Origin: Pseudomonas sp. ACN8
Lineage (GTDB): Bacteria > Pseudomonadota > Gammaproteobacteria > Pseudomonadales > Pseudomonadaceae
DNA: 64,000 nucleotides
Direction: 5' to 3'
Assembly (NCBI RefSeq): GCF_002303925.1
Contig: NZ_MRCS01000008.1
Coordinates: forward strand, 1 to 64,000
Part shown: piece after piece, positions 1 to 7,676 of the stretch
Numbering within the stretch: the first letter of the stretch is position 1
Layout of the letters: each line of letters opens with the position of its first letter
Program-made: the position numbers and the translations under genes
Notes under the pieces: generated by a model
The model's database searches: none
What the model saw: only the letters and a program-made list of their open reading frames with translations
Told to the model about the DNA's origin: nothing

Positions 1-305
1 CGGGCTGGGTGGGGCTGACCCACGACGCGATGCCGGCGGTCGATAGCCCAGATGAGCGCATCATCAGCTGGAGTGGATGCAATGGCCGCGGCCTGGCGTT
101 ATCGACCTTGATGGGCCGTACGCTGACGGACCGACTGCTGGGTAAAGACAGCCTGAGGCTGCCCTTTCCCACTTCTCGTCACTGGCACAAGGGCGGTGTC
201 CTCGGGTGGTTGGCGCAAACGTTTATCGCCGTGGACCGCTGCAAACAACGTCGTCGTGCATTCGCTCTTGCCAACCGTCCAAATTTGCCGGGAGAACCCT
301 CTTGA
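1..305 (+). CDS. FAD-dependent oxidoreductase, C-terminal end (partial)
   Basis: Only the last ~100 residues are in the window; the reading frame enters at base 3 and stops at TGA 303-305. The segment contains a W-x-G-x-T-x-D-x-x-P pattern followed by SGCNGRGLALSTLMG, which matches the C-terminal FAD-binding strand and helix of DAO-family amine/amino-acid oxidoreductases (sarcosine oxidase or gamma-glutamylputrescine oxidase type). Substrate cannot be told from this end. The stop overlaps the proposed TTG start of the PaiB-like gene (TTGA), so the two are probably translationally coupled in one operon with the tautomerase gene. Confidence 0.75.
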   Translation, partial: GWVGLTHDAMPAVDSPDERIISWSGCNGRGLALSTLMGRTLTDRLLGKDSLRLPFPTSRHWHKGGVLGWLAQTFIAVDRCKQRRRAFALANRPNLPGEPS

Positions 306-916
306 GCCACTGTCCTTTCCATTACCGTGAGCATCGTTGTACGGATCAGCGCCTGATCAATCGTTTTATCGATACGTTTCCATTGGCGCTGATTACGTCC
401 CAGGCGGGTGGCAACTTTCACAGCAGCCATATCCCTTTATTACGCAATCCGGATGGCACCCTGTTTGGCCATGTGGATCGACGCAATCCCCAGTTCAGGG
501 AGACTGCATCGCTCAAGTGCCACATCGCCTTTATCGGGCCGTCGAGTTACATCCCCCCAGAAGCCTACCGTGATGCGCAATTACCTACCTGGAACTACCT
601 GGCGGTTCATATGCAGGCCGACATCGAGGCGATCGACAACGAAACCGAAAACCTCGACATTTTGACGCAAAGCGCACAACGGTTTGCCCCCGAGGGCTGC
701 GAGTATCGCGTCAACCCCCAAGACCCGAGAGTCATACGGAACCTGCCGCACATCCTCGGCCTTGCCATACGGCCGGAAAGCATCGAAGGCCGCTTCAAGC
801 TGTCTCAAGACAAACCACCGCAAGACCAGGCATCTGCCCTGGACTGGCTGATGGAACAGCACCGCGCCGCCCACAAACAACTCCTCGAGTTCTTCTCATC
901 TCTTCACCCTTTGTGA
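302..916 (+). CDS. PaiB-like FMN-binding regulator family protein
   Basis: 204 residues, close to the usual length of the PaiB family. The start is set at TTG 302: GGGAGA at 290-295 lies 7 bases upstream and the codon overlaps the preceding stop; the ATG at 206 would add ~30 residues that look like out-of-frame translation of the upstream gene. Family-like features are the N-terminal FPLALITS strand, a SSHIPLL segment, GHVDRRNPQ, the SSYIPPEAY loop and the NYLAVHM motif. PaiB proteins have a split-barrel flavin-binding fold; the Bacillus member represses sporulation and protease genes, but many are probably flavin-dependent enzymes. Its place between an oxidase and a tautomerase suggests a catabolic role, which is inference. 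Confidence 0.8.
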   Translation: MSHCPFHYREHRCTDQRLINRFIDTFPLALITSQAGGNFHSSHIPLLRNPDGTLFGHVDRRNPQFRETASLKCHIAFIGPSSYIPPEAYRDAQLPTWNYLAVHMQADIEAIDNETENLDILTQSAQRFAPEGCEYRVNPQDPRVIRNLPHILGLAIRPESIEGRFKLSQDKPPQDQASALDWLMEQHRAAHKQLLEFFSSLHPL

Positions 917-923
917 GATCCCT

Positions 924-1313
924 ATGCCAATCGTACGAATTGAAGACCCGATCAACCGATCCACAGCTACCCGACGCGAGGTCATCGAGACGACCTATCG
1001 CTGCCTGAAACGGGTCTTTGGGGTCAGCGATGAAGAACTACAAGCCCGTTACGAACACTATCGCAAGGAAGACTTTCGCGCTCCCGGTGATAAGCCGGAG
1101 TATCTACAGGTGAACATCACTGTGTTCAAAGGCCGTACGCTGGAGACCAAACGCAAACTCTATAAGGAACTGAGCAACGCGCTCGCGGAAATGCTGGCTA
1201 TTGCACCTTCTTCGGTACTCATCCTGCTGGATGAGCACGATGCGGAAAATTGGGGAATGCAGGGCGGCATCCCCGCTAGCGAGATCGACTTTGGTTATGC
1301 GGTTAACGTGTGA
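924..1313 (+). CDS. tautomerase-superfamily protein (PF14552-like)
   Basis: 129 residues beginning Met-Pro, so processing would expose the N-terminal proline that is the catalytic base of the 4-oxalocrotonate tautomerase superfamily. The length, roughly twice that of a 62-residue tautomerase subunit, and the C-terminal ALAEMLAIAPSSVLILLDE segment fit the fused-subunit group that includes malonate semialdehyde decarboxylase. Substrate unknown. It starts 7 bases after the paiB-like stop and ends 23 bases before the convergent permease gene, so it is the last gene of the plus-strand cluster. Confidence 0.82.
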   Translation: MPIVRIEDPINRSTATRREVIETTYRCLKRVFGVSDEELQARYEHYRKEDFRAPGDKPEYLQVNITVFKGRTLETKRKLYKELSNALAEMLAIAPSSVLILLDEHDAENWGMQGGIPASEIDFGYAVNV

Positions 1314-1336
1314 TGCACTTCACGCAATCGGCAGGA

Positions 1337-2632
1337 TCATGGTAACCAACCCAGAAAGACGAACCATCTGTAATTGATGGGAACCAATACAACATACGTA
1401 ATGAATGCAAGCGCAAGACTCAACCGTAACGCTGCCATGAAAGGGATTCTTCCCATTTCAATAGCGAGAACAATCGGAGAGGCTTGGTAAGGCAGGAGCG
1501 GTGTTGAAAACCCGATGACCTGAATCATCAGAACACTAAGTAACGGCAGTCCGGATGCGGTGGCTAACGATTGTGCCAAGGGAGTAAATAACGCTGGTAC
1601 TCCGTTCGCTGTAACCACAAAATTTAGCAGCGTGGAAAGACCTACGATTGAGGTGTAGCTGCCGAACGGTGAGGCCGGATCCAACGGTGCGAGGGTAAGT
1701 ACTTCATTACCAATTAATGTTCCAAGTCCGCTTTGTCCTACAAGTGCGGCGAGTCCGAGGATTGCTGCGACATAGACTGCCGTCCGATGGTTTACCTCTT
1801 GACCAAACTCTTCACTGGATACAAAGCCGACTCGTGGAAGGAGGCATACACAAGCTGCCACGAGACCGACCCATGCAGGGGAAATGCCGTGTAAGGAGTC
1901 GGTAAGCCAGAGTCCCAGAGTCATCAAAAGAAGGATACCCAACCTCTTTTCCTTAGGACTCAAAGGGCGAGCAGGTTCCACCTCTATGCTTTTTCCCGCT
2001 TTATCTGGAAACAACCAGACGATACATGCACATAGTGCAAGCCCCTTCAGAATGCCAAGTACGGGTGCATGCAATATCAGATAAGGCAGATAGGATAACT
2101 GCAACCCGTACGTCGTATCGATAGCCCCCGCCATGACAAGATTTGGAACATTCGCCGGCAGAATGGATGCCGAAAGCTGGAAGGTTCCAAAGCCGACAGC
2201 AAGTGAAAGACCAATACGCCCTGGACTTTTCTCCCTGAAACCCACTCGATCAGCAAGCGCCAGGACAATCGGCATCAGTAGCGCAATACGCCCCATATTG
2301 GAAGGCATAACAAAAGCGAGCACGTAAGTGAGGCCGACAATTCCAAAGACCATTTTTGGGTATGATCTGGAAAGATGAACCGCGAGCACCTTCGCACATC
2401 GAGAAGCCAATCCTGTCTTGCGGATAGCGATTCCAATGACATAGCCGCTGATAACGAGCCAGAATGCGGCGGAGGTAAACCCAGAAAAGATCAAGGAAGC
2501 GGGAGCGACATGGAGAATCATCGCGAACGCGAAGAACATAAGTGCAGTCAAGTATTCAGGAAGTCTACGTGTTGCCCATAGTGCGATTGTCACAGTTACC
2601 AAACCGGCCACTGTTATGAGTTGAACATCCAT
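1337..2632 (-). CDS. SLC13/DASS-type anion permease
   Basis: 431 residues, almost entirely hydrophobic, with about eleven to twelve membrane segments. The segments FVMPSNMGRIALLMPIVLAL and FVVTANGVPALFTPLAQSLA resemble the paired S-N-T-like substrate-binding loops of the divalent anion:sodium symporter (SLC13) family. Likely cargo is a di- or tricarboxylate or sulfate-like anion. An AGGAAAG ribosome site 6 bases upstream supports ATG 2632. It lies 78 bases downstream of the isocitrate-lyase-superfamily gene on the same strand, so the permease probably imports that enzyme's substrate or a precursor. Confidence 0.75.
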   Translation of the reverse strand: MDVQLITVAGLVTVTIALWATRRLPEYLTALMFFAFAMILHVAPASLIFSGFTSAAFWLVISGYVIGIAIRKTGLASRCAKVLAVHLSRSYPKMVFGIVGLTYVLAFVMPSNMGRIALLMPIVLALADRVGFREKSPGRIGLSLAVGFGTFQLSASILPANVPNLVMAGAIDTTYGLQLSYLPYLILHAPVLGILKGLALCACIVWLFPDKAGKSIEVEPARPLSPKEKRLGILLLMTLGLWLTDSLHGISPAWVGLVAACVCLLPRVGFVSSEEFGQEVNHRTAVYVAAILGLAALVGQSGLGTLIGNEVLTLAPLDPASPFGSYTSIVGLSTLLNFVVTANGVPALFTPLAQSLATASGLPLLSVLMIQVIGFSTPLLPYQASPIVLAIEMGRIPFMAALRLSLALAFITYVVLVPINYRWFVFLGWLP

Positions 2633-2710
2633 ATCACTTTCCTATGTTCCGCGGACTCGGTTTACATCTTGAGTTTTCTCCGCTCCTGAGGTCCGACTTC
2701 ATAGCTGGGT

Positions 2711-3562
2711 TTATAACAAGTCCAAGGCAAGATACCGGCTGGTCCGAACGATTTTTTCGCGCTCCTCGAAACTCGTCAATTGAGCTGCCATGGCGCTGCT
2801 ATCCCCTGAGCGTTTGATTTCAGACAGAACGACTTGCATCGCGTGTATTGCAGCGCGCTGCATATCTGAAGGAATAATGACGAGCTGGTAGCCAAGAGAG
2901 GACAGCTCTTCAATGGGCATTAAGGGAGTCTTGCCACCGTAGAACATATTCATCAGTTTTGGCCCTGGGATGCGTCGGGCAATCGCGCGAATTTGATCCA
3001 GTGTCTCCGGGGCTTCTACGAAAATCATGTCTGCACCTGCCTTCACATACTGCTCGGCTCGGCTTAACGCAGACTCAAAACCTTCTGTCGCAATTGCATC
3101 GGTACGGGCAATAATCATGCAGTCCTGATCGATCAGCGTATGGCGTGCAATCCGAATTTTTAGGCACATCTCGCTTACATCTATTAATTTTTTGTCGTCC
3201 AGATGGCCGCAGCGCTTGGGAAACGATTGATCCTCAAGGTGGAAAGCGGCGACACCGGCACGCTCAAGAGCTCGAACCGTGCGCTGAACATTGGCTGATC
3301 CCCCAAATCCCGTGTCGGCGTCTGCGATCACTGGCAGGTCACTTGCTTCGACAATTTTCTCGATCCGCTCCAGTACTTCGCAGAAACTCAATAGACCGAT
3401 GTCCGGATATCCAGAAGCACGCGCAATCGCACCGCCGCTGGCGTAGACCGCGTCGAAACCCGCCATAGCAACTAGTCGAGCGGATATACCGTCATAAGCG
3501 CCTGGTGCTATCACAGGAGAACCTGAGGATAGTTTTTCACGCAATTGTCGAGTTGGTTTCAT
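2711..3562 (-). CDS. isocitrate lyase/PEP mutase superfamily enzyme
   Basis: 283 residues. ATG 3562 is chosen because AGGAG (3571-3575, minus strand) is 8 bases upstream; a longer frame to 3679 has no family similarity. Motifs in order: VIADADTGFGG (metal-binding loop), EDQSFPKRCGHLDDKKLI with the KRCGH signature containing the catalytic Cys of (methyl)isocitrate lyases, IIARTDA and FVEAPETLDQI. The family includes 2-methylisocitrate lyase, oxaloacetate hydrolase, carboxyphosphonoenolpyruvate mutase and dimethylmalate lyase. No prpC-like partner is present, so the exact C-C lyase substrate is open. Divergent from the LysR gene and upstream of the permease. Confidence 0.85.
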   Translation of the reverse strand: MKPTRQLREKLSSGSPVIAPGAYDGISARLVAMAGFDAVYASGGAIARASGYPDIGLLSFCEVLERIEKIVEASDLPVIADADTGFGGSANVQRTVRALERAGVAAFHLEDQSFPKRCGHLDDKKLIDVSEMCLKIRIARHTLIDQDCMIIARTDAIATEGFESALSRAEQYVKAGADMIFVEAPETLDQIRAIARRIPGPKLMNMFYGGKTPLMPIEELSSLGYQLVIIPSDMQRAAIHAMQVVLSEIKRSGDSSAMAAQLTSFEEREKIVRTSRYLALDLL

Positions 3563-3702
3563 ATGAAGTTCTCCTAATTCTCGGACCGTAAACGTTCTGA
3601 CCGAACCACTGGCGGTATTTTTGGTGCAGAAGAAGCATGGCGGCAGACAAATAAAATGTCTAATATTTAGAAAATACAAGATTGATATCTTTGGAGTCCT
3701 AA
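3563..3702. promoter_or_regulatory. divergent promoter region with three short inverted repeats
   Basis: 140 bases between the lyase-type gene and its LysR regulator, much AT-richer than the flanks. Three palindromes lie close together on the LysR side: AGACA-N7-TGTCT, CTAA-TAT-TTAG and AAGAT-TGAT-ATCTT (ending near 3692). LysR proteins usually bind T-N11-A dyads between divergent genes, so these are candidate operators. The function is inferred from position. Confidence 0.5.
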
Positions 3703-4590
3703 TTGGAACTCAGGCATCTACGTTATTTCGTCGTTACGGCCCAAGCGGAGAACTTCACACGAGCAGCCGAACAACTTGGGATCGCCCAACCCCCGCTTGG
3801 ACAGCAAATACGTGATTTGGAGGATGAAATTGGTACGCCGCTTTTCCATCGGGTAGGACGCGGCGTCATACTCAGTGATGCTGGCAGGGTATTCCTGGTC
3901 TCGGCACAAGATATTCTTGCGCGTGCCGAGGACGCCCAAAAAAATGCGCGGCGCGCCGCACGAGGAGAGGTCGGCTCGTTGAACCTGGGATTCACCGAAT
4001 CCGCTTCGTTCAACGATACCGTCACCGGTTTGATCAGCCGTTATCAGCGACAGCACCCCAAGGTGGAGGTAAACCTTGAGGAGAACGATAGCGAATCGCT
4101 TATTTCCAGGCTCAGCCGTGGAGAAATTGACGCTGCGTTCGTCAGGCCTCCGTTTGCTATGGGCGGCGATATTGACTTCATCACCTTATCCGAAGAACCA
4201 CTTATTGTTGTCCTGCCTGACGGCCACCCATTAATGTCACGCAAGCGTCTGTCGCTTGCTGATTTACGGCAGGAGAACTTCATCCTGTATTCACGCAAAT
4301 CCGGTTATGGGCTGAGTGCGGATATCGTGACCGCTTGCCGGCAATCCGGGTTCAATCCGACCATCCGTCAGCAGGCACCCCAACTATCTTCCGCTGTAAA
4401 CCTGGTATCTGCCGGGATGGGTATTGCGGTGGTACCCGCATCGATGCAGCGAATTCAACGCGCTGACCTGCACTACAGAGCACTTCGGCTTGATTGGCCG
4501 AAGGCGATACTTGGATTGGCCACGCGAAAGGCGAATCAGTCAGCAGTAGTCAAAGACCTGATTAGTTCGACGAGAATCGAAACTCCGTAG
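3703..4590 (+). CDS. LysR-family transcriptional regulator
   Basis: 295 residues. It starts at TTG 3703, 6 bases after GGAG (3693-3696), giving MELRHLRYFVVTAQAENFTR, the standard LysR N-terminus. The winged helix-turn-helix occupies about residues 1-60 (RAAEQLGIAQPPLGQQIRDL), followed by a linker helix and a periplasmic-binding-protein-like effector domain. The IAQPPLGQQI recognition helix and the sequence as a whole resemble BenM/CatM-type regulators of aromatic or dicarboxylate catabolism. The divergent arrangement says it controls the lyase-permease operon, probably with that pathway's substrate as inducer. Confidence 0.88.
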   Translation: MELRHLRYFVVTAQAENFTRAAEQLGIAQPPLGQQIRDLEDEIGTPLFHRVGRGVILSDAGRVFLVSAQDILARAEDAQKNARRAARGEVGSLNLGFTESASFNDTVTGLISRYQRQHPKVEVNLEENDSESLISRLSRGEIDAAFVRPPFAMGGDIDFITLSEEPLIVVLPDGHPLMSRKRLSLADLRQENFILYSRKSGYGLSADIVTACRQSGFNPTIRQQAPQLSSAVNLVSAGMGIAVVPASMQRIQRADLHYRALRLDWPKAILGLATRKANQSAVVKDLISSTRIETP

Positions 4591-4615
4591 TTGATCCTCC
4601 AGATACAGACCATAT

Positions 4616-4730
4616 TGTGGCGAGGGGGCTTGCCCCCGTTCGGCGGCGCAGCCGTCGTAATACGGAAAAAACGCATCCGCTCATACTGGGAGCGCTTCGC
4701 ACTCCAGCGGGAGCAAGCTCCCTCGCCACA
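4616..4730. repeat. REP-type inverted pair, TGTGGCGAGGG class
   Basis: A terminal inverted pair: TGTGGCGAGGGGGCTTGCCC at the left, GGGAGCAAGCTCCCTCGCCACA mirrored at the right, each with its own internal hairpin. Its ends differ from the GGAGCGAGC class that fills the rest of the window. It lies between two convergent stops (LysR and DUF6124 genes), a usual place for these non-coding elements. Confidence 0.8.
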
Positions 4731-4740
4731 GGTTCCGTGA

Positions 4741-4989
4741 TTAATCCTGCGGATCGAGGTTATCCAGCACCCGGTTCACCGCCAACTCGGCCAGCATGAT
4801 GATCTGTGCAATCGCCAGAGCCGTGTTGCGCTGGCTACCTTCCAGGAATGCAGCAAAGTCATTGGTCATGACACTCGCCGAGGCCAACGATTCGCAGGCG
4901 TGCGCCAACAGAGTTTCGTTATTGATGCCGGGTGAGATGGAGAACATTGGGCTGGGATTGCGTGGGGGGTTCGGCGTGGGTTTGAACAT
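4741..4989 (-). CDS. DUF6124 family small protein
   Basis: 82 residues starting MFKPTPNPP, a start typical of a small Pseudomonas protein family (DUF6124, formerly lumped with DUF3077). Function unknown. The body (ETLLAHACESLASASVMTND through a helical C-terminus) is predicted helical with no membrane segment. AGGAG at 4997-5001 (minus strand) sits 7 bases before the ATG. The upstream leader is full of hairpins (see the separate entry), which makes post-transcriptional control plausible. Confidence 0.75.
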   Translation of the reverse strand: MFKPTPNPPRNPSPMFSISPGINNETLLAHACESLASASVMTNDFAAFLEGSQRNTALAIAQIIMLAELAVNRVLDNLDPQD

Positions 4990-5010
4990 GGTGATGCTCC
5001 TAGAGTGATG

Positions 5011-5200
5011 GAGCTGCCACGTCTCGCTGCGATACGAAGGGTGGCAGCTGTACGCGGGTCGCAGACCGGGACTCTAGAACCCGGTAGACCCTGAGGTCTC
5101 CCACGCACAGCCGCCATAACGTGATTGATCACGAACGGTGGACGCTATGCGTCTAGAGTTACCCGGGCTGCGAAACCCGATCGCTGAATTTGCAGCGACA
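5011..5200 (-). promoter_or_regulatory. hairpin-rich 5' leader of the DUF6124 gene
   Basis: No gene lies in 4990-5362. Within 190 bases, six perfect stems can be read: AGCTGCCAC 5012-5020 with 5041-5049; ACCGGG 5065-5070 with 5080-5085; AGACC 5086-5090 with 5095-5099; CGTGA 5120-5124 with 5129-5133; GACGC 5141-5145 with 5149-5153; TCGCTG 5181-5186 with 5193-5198. The word TCTAGA recurs at 5073 and 5152. This density is well above what flanking intergenic DNA shows and suggests a structured leader RNA or an array of binding sites. Strand and role are inferred from the adjacent gene. Confidence 0.5.
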
Positions 5201-5362
5201 CGGAACGATAGAGTCCGGATACCAGGCGCACAAGCCGGCGGATTCTGGCGCAGTTGTAGGCAATGGAGCAAGAAACCGTAGCCTGCGGAAACCTGATGAA
5301 ACCCCTTTCCTACAGACCACTCCTACAATTACACCTACGCCTTTCGCGATGGAGTAGCTCAA

Positions 5363-6001
5363 ATGGAACACACATTGAAGATTCTCGGCAAAGCCTCGTC
5401 CATCAACGTCAGAAAAGTCCTGTGGACCTGTGAGGAGCTGGGCATAACCTACGAACGGGAGGACTGGGGCAGTGGCTTCGCGTCCACCCACAGCCCCGAG
5501 TTCCTGCGCTTCAATCCCAACGCGCAGGTGCCGGTGATCATCGATGAAGCCGGGGTGTTATGGGAGTCCAATACCATTTGCCGCTACCTGGTCGGTAAAC
5601 ACCACCACCATCACACCGACCTGCTACCCACCGATCCGGCCGCCCGCGCCCGGGTGGAGCAGTGGATGGATTGGCAAGCCACCGAGCTCAATCCGTCCTG
5701 GAGATATCCGTTCATGGCACTGGTGCGCAAGGACCCGGAATTCCAGGACCCGCATAGCCTTGAAGTCGGCATCCGCGCCTGGAACCAGAAAATGAGCATC
5801 CTCGAACATCAACTCGCGACCACCAAGGCGTATGTCGCCGGACCACACTTTACCCTGGCCGACGTTGTCATCGGCTTGTCGGTCAACCGCTGGCTGATGA
5901 CCCCGATCGACCGGCCTGACTATCCCGCCGTCGATGAGTATTTCAAACGCCTGGCGCAACACCCCGGTTTCCTGAAGCATTGCTGCAATGGCTTGCCTTG
6001 A
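5363..6001 (+). CDS. glutathione S-transferase family protein
   Basis: 212 residues. The N-terminal thioredoxin-like domain shows KILGKASSINVRKVLWTCEE, NPNAQVPVI with the cis-proline (residues ~51-58), and WESNTICRYL with the Glu-Ser pair that binds the gamma-glutamyl group. A helical C-terminal domain contains HFTLADVVIG, the GST N-capping box region. Five consecutive histidines (residues 80-84, K-HHHHH-T) join the two domains, which is unusual. Likely a cytosolic detoxification enzyme; substrate unknown. Confidence 0.88.
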   Translation: MEHTLKILGKASSINVRKVLWTCEELGITYEREDWGSGFASTHSPEFLRFNPNAQVPVIIDEAGVLWESNTICRYLVGKHHHHHTDLLPTDPAARARVEQWMDWQATELNPSWRYPFMALVRKDPEFQDPHSLEVGIRAWNQKMSILEHQLATTKAYVAGPHFTLADVVIGLSVNRWLMTPIDRPDYPAVDEYFKRLAQHPGFLKHCCNGLP

Positions 6002-6028
6002 GTGGCCGCAGGTTGCCGCCGGCCACAC

Positions 6029-6233
6029 AATGAAAAAGGGTCCCTCTACCGGGTAATGCTGTTCACTTAAGCGAATGTGGTCCTCTGTAGGAGCGAGCTT
6101 GCTCGCGATGGTCGTTAACGATAACGCGTATTTACTGGCTAAACGCGGCGTTCTTGAGTCCATCGCGAGCAAGCTCGCTCCTACAACTTCCTTAACTGAA
6201 CAGCATTACCCTCTACCGGGACCCTTTTTCATT
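6029..6233. repeat. MITE-like cassette with 42-bp inverted ends around a REPIN
   Basis: Arm 6029-6070 (AATGAAAAAGGGTCCC then GGGTAATGCTGTTCA) is repeated in inverse orientation at 6192-6233. The arms differ only in a central hexamer, TCTACC, which keeps the same orientation in both, and one base near the inner end. A complete 100-bp REPIN (6086-6185) lies between them. No clear target duplication flanks the cassette. A separate hairpin GTGGCCG/CGGCCAC (6002-6026) directly follows the GST stop. Confidence 0.7.
6086..6185. repeat. REPIN, 100-bp class (copy 1, CTTG core)
   Basis: Inverted REP ends TGTAGGAGCGAGCTTGCTCG and its mirror enclose a 56-base spacer starting ATGGTCGTTAACGATAACG. The spacer is the exact reverse complement of that of the next REPIN. 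Confidence 0.9.
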
Positions 6234-6246
6234 TGCCGTGGTTTCT

Positions 6247-6346
6247 TGTAGGAGCGAGCCTGCTCGCGATGGACTCAAGAACGCCGCGTTTAGCCAGTAA
6301 ATACGCGTTATCGTTAACGACCATCGCGAGCAGGCTCGCTCCTACA
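6247..6346. repeat. REPIN, 100-bp class (copy 2, CCTG core, inverted spacer)
   Basis: Same length as copy 1 and identical spacer in opposite orientation, but both REP ends carry GAGCCTGCTC instead of GAGCTTGCTC. It abuts the 3' end of the BdlA-like gene. Confidence 0.9.
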
Positions 6347-6356
6347 GTTGCCCTGC

Positions 6357-7676
6357 TTAGTTCAGTTGCAACGTCGAATTGAACTGACTGATCGCATCCA
6401 CCACATGCCGCGAACCCTGCTGGATTTCCAGAATCACCTCCCCCGCCTCGTTCGCCAGTTCCACGCCGAGGCCGGTTCGGCTCAAGCTCGATTGCATGCT
6501 CGACACCGCACTGAGCGACAAATCGTGGTTCTTGCGCACCACCTCGACAATCTCCAGCGTCGCCTGACTGGTGCGTGCCGCGAGGCTGCGCACTTCATCG
6601 GCCACCACCGCAAAGCCGCGCCCGTGCTCACCGGCACGGGCCGCTTCGATCGCCGCGTTGAGCGCCAGCAGGTTGGTCTGATCGGCAATGCCGCGAATGG
6701 TCTGCACAATGGTGCCGATGATGTCGGACTGTTTGCTCACGGCATCGATGCTCAACGCCGCTTCGTTCAGGTCCCGGGAAATGTCCTGGATGATCTGCAC
6801 CGTCTGCTGCACCACCTCGGAACCCTTGCGCGCGCAGACGTCGTTTTGCACCGATGTGCTGTGGGCCGACTCTGCGGCGGTTTGCAGGGTGGTCATTTGG
6901 TGAGTGATATCGCTGGCGAACTTGACCACTTTGTACAACCGCCCCTTGGCGTCGAACAACGGGTTGTAGGACGCTTCCAGGAATACTGTCTGACCCTGCT
7001 TGTTCCTGCGCTCGAAACGATGGGAGTGATATTCGCCACGGTTGAGCGAAGCCCAGAAATTCCGGTAACCCTGGGACTCGGCTTCGGCACGGTGGCAAAA
7101 CAGGCTGTGATGCTGCCCCACCACTTCGTTGAGCGAGTACTGCATGGTTTTCAGGAAGTTCTCGTTGGCGCTGATGACCTTGCCTTCGGGCGTGAATTCG
7201 ATCACGGCCATTGAACGGCCGATCGCGGCGAGCCTGCTTTCGTTTTCGTGTTCCTTGTTGATCCGTGCGGTGATGTCCGTGGCCACCTTGATCACGCTTT
7301 TCACCTGCCGGTCGGGGCCCAGCACCGGCATATAACTGGCTTCGAGCCAGATCTCCCGGCCACTCTTGTGCAAGCATTGAAAGGTCCCGCTCAGCGGCTC
7401 GCCCCGCGCCAGGTCACGCCATAACTTGGTGTACTCGTCGCTGCGGTAATACTGCTCTTCACAAAAGACCCGGTGATGCTTGCCGCGCACTTCGTCGGAG
7501 CTGTAGCCCATGGCATTGCAAAAACTTTCATTGGCATCGATGACGATACCGTCCGGGGTGAACTCAATCATCGCCATCGAACGGCTGATCGCCGCCAACT
7601 TGGCATTAGCCTCAGTCAGCGCACAGCTGAAGCGTTCGATTTCCAGCAGGTCAGCCTTGTGATGTAGGTTGAACAT
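6357..7676 (-). CDS. BdlA-like chemotaxis protein with two PAS domains
   Basis: 439 residues with no signal peptide or membrane segment. PAS 1 (about residues 25-135) and PAS 2 (about 150-260) each contain the ...ANE.F...M.Y...EV.GK/QHH..FC pattern and end in [13 protein letters not shown] plus a PAC motif. The signalling domain follows, with the conserved hairpin tip ([20 protein letters not shown]). Pseudomonas aeruginosa BdlA, a soluble double-PAS transducer needed for nutrient-induced biofilm dispersal, has this architecture and similar PAS sequences. Heme or flavin binding is plausible but not shown. AGGTGA 6 bases before the ATG supports the start. Monocistronic. Confidence 0.88.
   Translation of the reverse strand: MFNLHHKADLLEIERFSCALTEANAKLAAISRSMAMIEFTPDGIVIDANESFCNAMGYSSDEVRGKHHRVFCEEQYYRSDEYTKLWRDLARGEPLSGTFQCLHKSGREIWLEASYMPVLGPDRQVKSVIKVATDITARINKEHENESRLAAIGRSMAVIEFTPEGKVISANENFLKTMQYSLNEVVGQHHSLFCHRAEAESQGYRNFWASLNRGEYHSHRFERRNKQGQTVFLEASYNPLFDAKGRLYKVVKFASDITHQMTTLQTAAESAHSTSVQNDVCARKGSEVVQQTVQIIQDISRDLNEAALSIDAVSKQSDIIGTIVQTIRGIADQTNLLALNAAIEAARAGEHGRGFAVVADEVRSLAARTSQATLEIVEVVRKNHDLSLSAVSSMQSSLSRTGLGVELANEAGEVILEIQQGSRHVVDAISQFNSTLQLN

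Noticed and set aside
3563..3679. 39-residue N-terminal extension of the lyase-type enzyme
   Set aside because: No family similarity, overlaps the divergent promoter, and AGGAG points to ATG 3562.
6086..6346. Regularly spaced palindromes as a CRISPR array
   Set aside because: Repeats alternate in orientation, spacers are inverse copies and no cas gene is near; they are REPINs.
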